A stretch of 64,000 bases of DNA from Pollutiaquabacter aromativorans (GTDB lineage Bacteria > Bacteroidota > Bacteroidia > AKYH767-A > 2013-40CM-41-45), in NCBI GenBank assembly GCA_049177215.1, contig CP185379.1:2480001-2544000 (forward strand), read 5' to 3'. Below are positions 37,130-44,704 of the stretch, piece after piece. Within the stretch, counting starts at the first letter, position 1. Every line of letters begins with the position of its first letter. The notes below the pieces were generated by a model, which was not told the DNA's origin, did not search any database, and saw only the letters and a list, made by a program, of their open reading frames with translations. The position numbers and the translations under genes were made by a program.

Positions 37130-38098
37130 ATGAAAACGTTCCTTCGGATCCTTAAAAGGATCGGTTTGATCCTGCTTGTTATTCTGGTATTGTTTGTCGC
37201 TGTTGTTTACATCCGGGCCGACCGGACTTTTGAGGCCCCACTGCCGGAGATCTCCGCGAGCCGCGACAGCGCCGTAATCGCACGGGGCGAGTACCTGGTG
37301 TACGGTCCGGCACACTGCGCCGACTGCCATACTTCCCGCGACCAGCGGGCGGATGTGCTCGCCGGTAAGCATGTGCCGCTGCACGGCGGCGGCTATTTCG
37401 ATCTGCCGTTCGGCAGGGTGTACACGCACAACCTGACTTCGGATGCCACGGGCCTGCTGTCGTTCAGCGACTACGAGATCGCCCGCTCGTTGCGGTATGG
37501 TGTCGCGAAGGACGGACACGCGCTGCTCGACTTCATGCCGTTCCACAACCTGAGCGACGAGGACCTGACTGCCGTGATCTCCTTTCTCCGCACCCTGGAA
37601 CCGGTGAAGTACGAGGTGCCGAAAACCGAATTCAATTTCATCGGCAAGGCGATCAAGGCGTTTATGATCAAACCGATCGGGCCGGATGGCGAGGTGGCGA
37701 AAAGCGTGACGCCTGCTTTGAGTGCGGAATACGGAAAATACCTGGCGAACAGCATCGCGAACTGCCGCGGTTGTCATACGAACCGGAGTCTGGCGACGGG
37801 TGAATATACAGGACCGTTCTTCGCAGGTGGATTCCATATGCCGGTCGATGATAAACCGGGCGTGTTCGTGGTTTCACCGAACCTGACGCCGGATCCGGAG
37901 ACGGGACATATCGCGAAGTGGAGCGAGGATGATTTCGTGAAGCGTTTCCGGGAGGGGAAGAAGATCCCCGATTCGCCGATGCCCTGGGGACCGTTCTCCA
38001 ACTTCAGCGACGACGACCTGCGATCGATCTATCGCTTCCTGCATACCATAGAACCCGTCAAACAAGTGAATGGCCCGACGATCGTGGTGGAGAACTGA
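37130..38098 (+). CDS. Membrane-anchored diheme cytochrome c
   Basis: The 322-residue protein has an N-terminal membrane anchor (LKRIGLILLVILVLFVAVVY) and two cytochrome c domains, each with a CxxCH heme site: CADCH near residue 63 and CRGCH near 210. Met ligands are likely in the DFMPFHNLSDEDL and PMPWGPFSNFSDDDL segments. It resembles the diheme cytochromes that accept electrons from periplasmic dehydrogenases. Partners are not encoded nearby. The ATG at 37130 is used; an in-frame TTG lies two codons upstream. The IS cluster begins about 100 bases after the stop. Confidence 0.85.
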   Translation: MKTFLRILKRIGLILLVILVLFVAVVYIRADRTFEAPLPEISASRDSAVIARGEYLVYGPAHCADCHTSRDQRADVLAGKHVPLHGGGYFDLPFGRVYTHNLTSDATGLLSFSDYEIARSLRYGVAKDGHALLDFMPFHNLSDEDLTAVISFLRTLEPVKYEVPKTEFNFIGKAIKAFMIKPIGPDGEVAKSVTPALSAEYGKYLANSIANCRGCHTNRSLATGEYTGPFFAGGFHMPVDDKPGVFVVSPNLTPDPETGHIAKWSEDDFVKRFREGKKIPDSPMPWGPFSNFSDDDLRSIYRFLHTIEPVKQVNGPTIVVEN

Positions 38099-38137
38099 GT
38101 ACGCTAAAAAAGAGTAGCACAGAGTAACGCGGAGGGC

Positions 38138-38154
38138 ACACAGAGATTCTGTGT
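38138..38154. repeat. CACAGA palindrome beside the IS element
   Basis: ACACAGA (38138-38144) and TCTGTGT (38148-38154) form a perfect hairpin inside a longer run of CACAGAGTAACGCGGAGG-like sequence. A similar palindrome, CACAGAG with CTCTGTG, occurs at 39535-39554 on the other side of the IS110-family transposase, and a larger related hairpin at 40411-40486. Confidence 0.75.
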
Positions 38155-38212
38155 TAACCGCCAAATTTCCGTGTTAGATTTTTTTCTAAATTCGGGATTA
38201 CAAAGAACGGCT

Positions 38213-39280
38213 TTAAGCCAGTTCCGTTAGGGCAGGTCTTCGGGTCTGCCCTAATTCATTTTGTTGCTTTTTTGATTCGTAGTTGGGGTCGTAGATTGTT
38301 CCGTTTTTCCAGATCGCATACATCATAACCAATAATTTCCGTTGAACCGCCACCGCTGCTTTCATCGCAATTCCGTGTTTGCTGATGAGCCTGTTGTACA
38401 ACGCCTTATGGTCATTTGAATGACGTGCTGCAGTCATGGCCGGGAAGTACAGGCACTTTCTTAAGTACCGGTTCCCTCGATGCGATATGCGGGACCTTCC
38501 CCTGACCGATATACCGGATGTCCTTTCCACCACATCCAGCCCCGCATAGCTGACTAGCTGTTTCTTGTTCCTTACCAGATTGAATCCATTGGTTTCCGCC
38601 AGCACCGTTACTGCTGTGAGCATCCCAACACCTACAATCGATGTCATGCGTCTTACAGCCTGATCAATCTCAGGTGATTCAGCAACGACTTCCCGGATGG
38701 ACGTTTCCACTTCTTCTACCTGTCGTTCAATCAAAGACAATCGTTGATTCATCCGTTTAATGCTTGACTTGTTGGGCCAGGCTCCGCTCTCTTCTGCGTG
38801 TAACTGACATTTGATCTGCGTACTTTCCGCTTTGAGCTGATCTCGCTCCCGGGTTAGCTGCCGCAGCTGATTGTAAATCGGATCCGGCGGCGACCAGACG
38901 TCCAGTTTCTTCTCCAGGCCCATGGCGGCCAATGTCTGGGAAGATACTTTGTCATTGACCGTCTTTACTGTAAGTGTCTTGGAAAAGTACTTTGCCCGGT
39001 TGGGAAGTACTACGCTCACCGGCCAGCCCTTCTCCGTAAGGAAGCACGCCAGCGTTTCATGATAAACACCGGTGGCTTCCAACACAAACTGACAGGGCAT
39101 GGATGGATCCATCAGCTTCCGGATCCATTTGGAGAGCTTGACGAAGCCTCCCGGGCCATTGGGGATGGTCAGCGTCGATACATACTCCACCCGAAGGTCG
39201 GCATACATGCGGCTGAAGCTGGCAACATGCTCCTTCATCCCGCAATCAATTCCAATGCATTGGCGAATAACGTTCTCCAT
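38213..39280 (-). CDS. IS110-family transposase
   Basis: The 355-residue recombinase has the N-terminal DEDD (RuvC-like) domain (CIGIDCGMKEHVASF with the first Asp, FVLEATGVYHETLACFL with the Glu, VKTVNDKVSSQTLAAMGLEK with the late Asp region) and the C-terminal Transposase_20 domain (MTSIVGVGMLTAVTVLAET, SYAGLDVVERTSGISVRGRS, GNRYLRKCLYFPAM) with its conserved Ser of the second catalytic site. The length is full, with no frameshift, so it may be active. One oddity: in the third RuvC-like motif the usual acidic pair is replaced by NDKVSSQ, leaving one Asp. Confidence 0.9.
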   Translation of the reverse strand: MENVIRQCIGIDCGMKEHVASFSRMYADLRVEYVSTLTIPNGPGGFVKLSKWIRKLMDPSMPCQFVLEATGVYHETLACFLTEKGWPVSVVLPNRAKYFSKTLTVKTVNDKVSSQTLAAMGLEKKLDVWSPPDPIYNQLRQLTRERDQLKAESTQIKCQLHAEESGAWPNKSSIKRMNQRLSLIERQVEEVETSIREVVAESPEIDQAVRRMTSIVGVGMLTAVTVLAETNGFNLVRNKKQLVSYAGLDVVERTSGISVRGRSRISHRGNRYLRKCLYFPAMTAARHSNDHKALYNRLISKHGIAMKAAVAVQRKLLVMMYAIWKNGTIYDPNYESKKQQNELGQTRRPALTELA

Positions 39281-39289
39281 GACTGAATG

Positions 39290-39534
39290 GGTTTTGATCT
39301 CGAATGATAAGCATACTCCCCCTCGTCTTTACTCGTAACCTACTCAAGCTGTCTCTGACATCCAGGACGCCTTGGATTCTGTTCAGACTCTAAAGAGTAA
39401 GAAGATGACGGGGGCATATCTCTGTGAGAGCATGTCTCACGGACTGCTTGGGCACGGATCACCTCCCGCCACCTTACTTATCAACCTTGCCTCTAATTTC
39501 CTATTTTTAAGGAATGGCGCTAACGTACGAGTAT
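39290..39534 (-). ncRNA. Candidate bridge RNA region of the IS110-family element
   Basis: In the IS110 group the noncoding end upstream of the transposase encodes a bridge RNA whose loops pair with target and donor DNA. Here that stretch is unusually rich in hairpins: ACTCT/AGAGT at 39387-39398, GTGAGA/TCTCAC at 39424-39440, TTCCT/AGGAA at 39498-39514, and an imperfect TCCAGG/CCTTGGA near 39361-39376. No convincing coding frame fills it. The exact RNA ends and guide loops cannot be set from the sequence alone. Confidence 0.5.
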
Positions 39535-39565
39535 CACAGAGTTCGATCTCTGTGTATTCTAAGAC

Positions 39566-40417
39566 TTACGCAACGTTTTGATTGATTTTTTTCTCGTAGG
39601 TTAGGACGAATGGGGTTTTTCTTTTAATGACTGCAAAGACCCGATTGATCAGTTTGCAGGCTACGGCGTTTGCGATGACTTTGTGGTGTTTGCCCTCGGC
39701 CTTTTTCCTTTGGCAGTAGACCCTTATTTCAGGGTCGTAGATCATGGCGCTATTGGCTCCGTTGAGCAAGATTGCTTTCATCTGCTTATTTGCCATGGGA
39801 TGTACCCTGGTCCTTCCCTTGGTTAATCCGGAGGAGTGTTCAAAAGGCGCCGTTCCGGCATAGCAGGCGAACTTACGACCATCATCGAACTGAGTGAAGT
39901 TCTGGGTTATAACGAGCATCATCGTTGCAGCAATGAGTCCTATTCCCTTGACAGATTGTATCAGATCAAAATTCTGTTTGAGCTCCGGATCGGAGGCGAT
40001 CACTTTTTCAATGGCCTCGTTTACTGCCTTAATGCTCTTTTCCAGCCGTTGAATGTGTTGTTCCAGATCCTCGGTAACCAGGTGATTGTCGATCACAATA
40101 TTGAGCTTTGAGCGGCTCTTGAGGCTATTGACATTCTGGGTATGTTGCTGCACCAACGAGGCGCGGTAGGAGATCAGCTCTTTGAGTTGAAGGATGGATT
40201 TTTGAGGGATCACAAATGGCCGGAGCTTGTGATGATGGATCAAGGCGTAAACGCCGATTCGCTCTGCATCCGTCCGGTCACTTTTACCTCGGGTTACGCC
40301 CAGGGATTGTTGGATCTCTCCTTGCCGGTATTACCGAATAGGTCATACCCTTTTCCTGTAACAGGCAACACAAAAGCAATCCGTAGTTGCCGGTGTGTTC
40401 CGATGCAAAAACCACAG
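39566..40417 (-). pseudogene. N-truncated, frameshifted IS110/IS1111-type transposase
   Basis: An intact 225-codon stretch (39566-40243) encodes the middle and Transposase_20 part (VKGIGLIAATMMLVITQNFT, CYAGTAPFEHSSGLTKGRTR). Upstream on the same strand the homology continues: GVTRGKSDRTDAERIGVYAL is in frame with it, while the preceding FASEHTGNYGLLLCCLLQEK and MTYSVIP lie in another frame, giving a frameshift near 40335. The first roughly 50 residues with the first catalytic Asp are missing, and the reading ends at the hairpin at 40411. It differs from the intact neighbour, so it is a second element, not a duplicate. Confidence 0.85.
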
Positions 40418-40486
40418 AGGACGCAGAGGTAAAACACAGAGGACGCAGTTGTGTCCTCTGTGAATTTCCTCTGCGTCCTCTGTGGT
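40411..40486. repeat. Long nested hairpin of CACAGAGGACGC sequence
   Basis: A perfect 19-base inverted repeat (40411-40429 with 40468-40486, ACCACAGAGGACGCAGAGG and its complement) encloses a second perfect 10-base inverted repeat (CACAGAGGAC 40435-40444 with GTCCTCTGTG 40453-40462). It stands at the broken edge of the transposase pseudogene, 29 bases from the DUF4468 stop codon. Confidence 0.9.
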
Positions 40487-40514
40487 TATATAGCGGATAA
40501 CAGAGATTCTGACT

Positions 40515-41078
40515 TCACCAATTGTCCCGATCCTTCACCGGCTTCTCGTGGGTCATGGCCTCGTGGAGCTTCGCGACGAGGTCTTTGACGTAGCCGTCGA
40601 CCTGGGTGAGGTAATCGTTGTAAACGGGTAGATAAGTCTGCGACTTGGTATCCATCCAGCGCTCGCAGGGATAGTAGCTGAGTTGCTTCCAGTTGAACTC
40701 GGTAAGCTCGTAGCGGAACCGGCCATCCTTCACCGCCAGCGTGATGGTGTATTGAACCAGCCCGGCTTCGGTCTTGAGGCCGGTCTTGTCGGGCGCGTTG
40801 TAGATCTTGAAGCGCGGCTTGCCGGTGATCTTGAGTTTGATGGAGTCGTTCTCGCGGATCACTTCGCCGGGGTTTTTGTAAAAGCCGCGGAACCAGGTGA
40901 GCGCGCGCTGGTACAAGGCATCGGCGCCGACGCCCTTGGCTTCGAGTACGCCTTCGTAAGTGATGAGTTTGGTGATGCTGTCGACCGGTAGTACGACCGG
41001 CGCGACGGGCGCGTTCTTCTGCGCGAATGAAATCTGGGCAACGAAGACCAGCAGGAACAAGGCAAGCGATTTTTTCAT
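40515..41078 (-). CDS. DUF4468 domain protein with signal peptide
   Basis: The 187-residue protein has a signal peptide (MKKSLALFLLVFVAQISFAQ) and a DUF4468 domain (VLPVDSITKLITYEGVLEAK, LYQRALTWFRGFYKNPGEVI, FRYELTEFNWKQ). DUF4468 has a TBP-like fold and occurs in exported Bacteroidota proteins of unknown function. It is monocistronic. No catalytic residues are known for the family. Confidence 0.85.
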   Translation of the reverse strand: MKKSLALFLLVFVAQISFAQKNAPVAPVVLPVDSITKLITYEGVLEAKGVGADALYQRALTWFRGFYKNPGEVIRENDSIKLKITGKPRFKIYNAPDKTGLKTEAGLVQYTITLAVKDGRFRYELTEFNWKQLSYYPCERWMDTKSQTYLPVYNDYLTQVDGYVKDLVAKLHEAMTHEKPVKDRDNW

Positions 41079-41154
41079 CGGATCAAGATCAGTGTTTTGG
41101 CCGCCGCCAAAATACTAAAATCATGCCGAGGTGCTCATTTAGTGATCGATTCAA

Positions 41155-41224
41155 TGGGCAGTGGATGGTAGGCAGTAGGCAGGAGGCAGTAGGCAGTAGG
41201 CGGTAGGCAGTGGGCAGTGGGCAG
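41155..41224. repeat. Heptanucleotide array (TAGGCAG type)
   Basis: About ten seven-base units of TAGGCAG, TGGGCAG and TAGGCGG form run on the plus strand in the gap downstream of the carboxypeptidase gene. One eight-base unit breaks the phase. The array at 43079-43145 has the complementary unit, so the two form an inverted pair around that gene. Confidence 0.9.
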
Positions 41225-41251
41225 AATTACCCTCGCATCACACACCTCGCA

Positions 41252-42784
41252 TCATCCTTTGACCGGGACCTTTAACTTCTGTCCGGGTTTCAGGCTGCGG
41301 ATGTCGTGGATGTGGTTGAGTTCTTTCAACTGCTCCACGGAGATGCCTTCGTATTTGCGTGCGATGGAGAAAAGCGTATCGCCCGGGGCGATCGTGTGGT
41401 AGATGAAATCAGGTTTCGGTTTCGCCGGTGCCGGCTTGGCTTCGGCTTTCGCGACGGCTGTATCCGGCGCATCGGTATCGGTGACGGTGGTCTTGCCCGC
41501 CATCAGGGTCTGGTTATCGTCTTCCTCGCCTCCGTTCGCCGGCTTGGTCATCCAGACCTTGCGCGAGACGGTGGTGTACACGTTCAGGCGTTGTCCGGCC
41601 AGCACGCGGCTCGACTTGATCCGGCCTTTGTTCCAGGAACGCAGTTGCGACATCGACACACCATAACGATCGGCGATGCCGCTGAGGGTTTCGCCGCGAC
41701 GGACGGTATGTTGCTTGCGTACTTTCTCCTTTACGGTGATGTACTCGCCGTTGCTCGCGGCCGGCTTCACGGTATCTACGCCCGCCGGCGCGGTGGTGGC
41801 CAGCAGTCCGGGAGGCGCCACGCAGGGTCCCAGCGGATCGAGGTGGATCGAGGTGTAATAGTTGTTGAACAGGTCGCGCACCAGCTCGTTGCGCAGTGCC
41901 GGTCCGCGGCAGCCGAGGACGACACTGATCAGACGGTGACCGCACTTCGCGGTCGTGCCGACGAGGCAGAAGCCGGCGCGGCGGGTGTAACCCGTCTTCA
42001 GGCCGTCCACTTCACCGGTGTATTGGATCGTCAGGCCGTTGTGGTTGCGGATGACGCTGTTGCTTTTGCCGTTGTCGATCTGGGCATAGCCCTGACCGGT
42101 CACTTCGAGGATCTCTTCGTACTTCAGCATCTCCAGCGCGAGCCGCAGTTGGTCGGTCGGAGAAGAATAGTTGTCGGGGTTGCCGCCGGTGCCGGGTAGT
42201 CCGGTAGGGTTGCCGTACCAGGTGTTGCTCATGCCCAGCGAGGCGGCCTTCTCGTTCATGCGACGCAGGCTCGACGCCAGGTCGCCGCAGCCGAGGAAGC
42301 GGGCCATCTGATCGGCGCATTCGTTGTTGGACGCGATCATCGACGCCTTGAAGACGTCGTACAGCGAGTAGTTCACGATCGTGCGGACGATCCGGCGGTG
42401 CTTGCGGCGACCGACGACCGTCTCGCGCGTCCACTGCACCCGGTCCTCCCAGCGATACTTGCCGGCGCGCACGTCTTCCACCGCCAGCAGGGCGACCATC
42501 ATCTTGGTCAGCGAGGCGATGGGATAGGACGAACTCATGTTCTTCTCCCAAACGATCTTCTGGTTGACGGCATCGTACAGCAGGCCGGCGCGGATCTCGC
42601 CTTCGTTCACCTGCAGGTTGGTGTCGGGCTGGTACACGAACTCGTTCGTCACCATGGCCGCCACATCCGTACGCACGGAATCCTCCGGTCCCGCCCATAC
42701 CGCACCCGTTACGCTGAACAGCAGCGTCAGGCTCAGGCAGGTTGCGAGCGCACAAAAGGAGTACTTACGGCCGGGTTTCACCAT
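41252..42784 (-). CDS. D-alanyl-D-alanine carboxypeptidase with two LysM domains
   Basis: The 510-residue protein has a signal peptide, a peptidase S11 (penicillin-binding) domain at about 60-300 and two LysM domains (about 363-407 and 463-508). The active-site motifs are complete: S91-L-T-K94, S152-N-N154 and K263-T-G265. It should trim the terminal D-Ala from peptidoglycan stem peptides in the periplasm; the LysM domains (YTVRRGETLSGIADRYGVS-like, DTLFSIARKYEGISVEQLKE) bind glycan strands. S11 enzymes usually have a beta-rich C-terminal domain and membrane anchor; here LysM domains take that place. Inverted repeat arrays lie on both sides. Confidence 0.9.
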   Translation of the reverse strand: MVKPGRKYSFCALATCLSLTLLFSVTGAVWAGPEDSVRTDVAAMVTNEFVYQPDTNLQVNEGEIRAGLLYDAVNQKIVWEKNMSSSYPIASLTKMMVALLAVEDVRAGKYRWEDRVQWTRETVVGRRKHRRIVRTIVNYSLYDVFKASMIASNNECADQMARFLGCGDLASSLRRMNEKAASLGMSNTWYGNPTGLPGTGGNPDNYSSPTDQLRLALEMLKYEEILEVTGQGYAQIDNGKSNSVIRNHNGLTIQYTGEVDGLKTGYTRRAGFCLVGTTAKCGHRLISVVLGCRGPALRNELVRDLFNNYYTSIHLDPLGPCVAPPGLLATTAPAGVDTVKPAASNGEYITVKEKVRKQHTVRRGETLSGIADRYGVSMSQLRSWNKGRIKSSRVLAGQRLNVYTTVSRKVWMTKPANGGEEDDNQTLMAGKTTVTDTDAPDTAVAKAEAKPAPAKPKPDFIYHTIAPGDTLFSIARKYEGISVEQLKELNHIHDIRSLKPGQKLKVPVKG

Positions 42785-42935
42785 GACGGGGTCGTAGGCA
42801 ATGGATTAATTTACGCGTTTCGGAAGCTTTTGGTCCTCAAAAAGGCCAAAATTCTTGCAGTTTGCTCCACCCGATACGATGACTCTAAGATAACGTTTCC
42901 GGATGAAGGAAATTTAATTTTTTGGGCCGAAGGAG

Positions 42936-43074
42936 AGGGACGTGGGACGAGGGACGTGGGACGAGGGACGTGGGACGAGGGACGAAAAGGGAGGGACGTG
43001 GGACGTGGGACGAGGGACGAAAAGGGAGGGACGAGGGACGAGGGACGAGGGGCGGGGGGCGGGGGACGTGGGGA
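42936..43074. repeat. Heptanucleotide array (GGGACGA/GGGACGT type)
   Basis: Some eighteen units of GGGACGA or GGGACGT alternate in this stretch, with two internal AAAAGGGA breaks and a G-rich end. It occupies the middle of the 381-base gap between the carboxypeptidase and amidohydrolase genes. The rest of that gap (42785-42935) shows no clear feature. Confidence 0.95.
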
Positions 43075-43078
43075 AAAT

Positions 43079-43145
<67 letters not shown>

Positions 43146-43165
43146 TCCTTCGCCTCCGTGTGCCA

Positions 43166-44374
43166 TCAAATCGAAGCAATCAGCCTCGAACCCGATTCTG
43201 GCGTCAAAGCCCCCGAAACCGGATCGAGACCGCTCAGATGCACCAGCCCCGGTTTCGTTCCCACCGCCAGGCTGCCCAGCTCCCTGTGCCAGCCGAAGAA
43301 CTCCGCCCCGTTCCAGGTCGCCCAACGGATCAGCTCCTCCGTCGCGATCTGCGGAAACGCCTGCGCCAGCACCTTCAGTTCATCCACGACCGACAACGTA
43401 TCATTCGAGGCCAGGCTGTCCGTTCCCACGGTCAGCTTCACGCCCATGCGCTGCAGCATCGGCACATCGGGCAGGCGGTCTTCGATGTAGCGGTTCGCGC
43501 GCGGACAGAGGCACCACCACAGGCGCAGGCTGTACAGGCTCGCCCACTGCACGTCCTCTTCGGTGCTCAGCGTATTGTGCACCAGCAGCAGGTTGTTGCA
43601 GGTCGGCAGGTGCACCAGGGTCGAGGCGATCGATGAAAAGCCGGTAGGTATCCAGTCGTTGTAGAAGGGCGTAGCCCTGCGCAGGAACTCGAGCAACTCG
43701 CCATCGCCGCTGCGGAACATCGCCTCCTCGCCGGGCGTCTCCTGGTTGTGGAGCGTGAGCGGTCCGCCCTGCTCCTTCGCCTCGCGGTCGATGCGTTTCA
43801 GGAGTCGTGTCGAGACCGTGTAGGGCGCGTGGGGAGCAACGCTCGCCGACAATCCCGCCGCCAGGTAGCGGTCGCGCAGCGCGATCTTTTTCTCGAACTC
43901 GGCTTCGGCACGGTCGGGGTGCAGGTCGAAGGCTTCGATGAACGTATGGTAGCGCAGCGGACTCTTCCGTTTCAGTTCCAGCGTATGGTCGGTGTTGGCG
44001 ATATCGCCCGCGCCCACCACACCCGCTTCACGCATGGCCCGGTCGCCGGCGACGATGGCTGACCCAATGATTTCCGGATCGGCGGCGCGTTGGGCATTCA
44101 CCGCCGCCAGAAATCCCGGCAGGCGCGTATGCCGCGGCAGTTGTCCGAGCAAATGCGAAAGCTCCAGGTGCGTATGCGCATTGATGAAGCCCGGACAAAT
44201 CCCGCCCCGCAGCGCCTCCAGTTCTTCCCGGCCGTTCAACACCTGCCAGTCCGCGCCACGCGTAGCAGGATCCACGATGTCCACGATCCGGTCGTCCTGA
44301 TCCAATACTACGATCCCTTCCCGAATCAAAGACTCGTTGCCGGGGTAGAGGAAGTCGGCTTTGAGGATACGCAT
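43166..44374 (-). CDS. Amidohydrolase of the cytosine-deaminase/TRZ-ATZ group
   Basis: The 402-residue metal-dependent hydrolase has the N-terminal HxH motif (FINAHTHLELSH, near 64-75), a His in SVAPHAPYTVS, the LHNQETPGEE segment with His and Glu, and a C-terminal Asp in VGTDSLASNDTLSVVDEL. The CPRANRYIEDRLPDV stretch is typical of deaminases acting on guanine-, adenosine- or aminofutalosine-like substrates. It probably removes an amino group from a purine derivative; the substrate is not predictable from sequence. No menaquinone genes are nearby to support aminofutalosine deaminase. Confidence 0.8.
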   Translation of the reverse strand: MRILKADFLYPGNESLIREGIVVLDQDDRIVDIVDPATRGADWQVLNGREELEALRGGICPGFINAHTHLELSHLLGQLPRHTRLPGFLAAVNAQRAADPEIIGSAIVAGDRAMREAGVVGAGDIANTDHTLELKRKSPLRYHTFIEAFDLHPDRAEAEFEKKIALRDRYLAAGLSASVAPHAPYTVSTRLLKRIDREAKEQGGPLTLHNQETPGEEAMFRSGDGELLEFLRRATPFYNDWIPTGFSSIASTLVHLPTCNNLLLVHNTLSTEEDVQWASLYSLRLWWCLCPRANRYIEDRLPDVPMLQRMGVKLTVGTDSLASNDTLSVVDELKVLAQAFPQIATEELIRWATWNGAEFFGWHRELGSLAVGTKPGLVHLSGLDPVSGALTPESGSRLIASI

Positions 44375-44387
44375 TGCGGGTTGTTTG

Positions 44388-44537
44388 TTCCGGGTTTCGG
44401 GTTCCGGGTTCCGTGTTCAAGCGGTTTTATTGGAAGGCGTGAACGATGGAGTAAAAGTAGGTTTACCGACTTGAAAACAGTTATATTAAAACAACTGAAT
44501 CCCAAAACTCGAAACTCGGAACACGAAACCCGGAACC
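44388..44537. repeat. Inverted pair of heptanucleotide arrays upstream of the amidohydrolase
   Basis: Units of GTTCCGG and GTTTCGG type at 44388-44420 are matched in inverse orientation by ACTCGAA, ACTCGGA, ACACGAA and ACCCGGA units at 44504-44537. The two arms could pair across a loop of about 80 bases. The loop (44421-44503) holds no recognisable feature. Confidence 0.7.
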
Positions 44538-44565
44538 TCATAGGGACTGCGCGTTCTATGTAACG

Positions 44566-44652
44566 GATGGCACGCGGATAACGCGGATATTGCGGATTAA
44601 CGCAGATACTATCCGCGAGCATCCGCTTAATCCGCGGAATCCGCGTGCCATC
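44566..44652. repeat. Long imperfect hairpin of GCGGAT units
   Basis: GATGGCACGCGGAT (44566-44579) is perfectly complementary to 44639-44652, and inner parts (TGCGGATTAA with TTAATCCGCG) extend the stem. The units are nine to ten bases, ACGCGGATA and relatives. It lies 36 bases upstream of the rlmN promoter element and fills the end of the 330-base gap. Confidence 0.85.
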
Positions 44653-44687
44653 AATCACTCGCCACTACCGCTTCCCCTGATTCTCAG

Positions 44688-44695
44688 TATCTTTG
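44688..44695 (+). promoter_or_regulatory. Promoter -7 element of rlmN
   Basis: TATCTTTG matches TAnnTTTG exactly and ends nine bases before the ATG at 44705, giving a very short leader. Confidence 0.5.
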
Positions 44696-44704
44696 CACCC
44701 AGAA

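Larger units (their letters stand above)
38180..39534 (-). mobile_element. IS110-family insertion sequence (ends approximate)
   Basis: The element holds one transposase gene (38213-39280) and a noncoding end of about 250 bases upstream of it, the layout of the IS110 group. IS110 elements have no terminal inverted repeats of the usual kind, so the ends cannot be fixed from one copy; the limits given are the CACAGA-type palindromes found on both sides. The element separates the cytochrome gene from the DUF4468 gene and adjoins a decayed second element. Confidence 0.65.
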
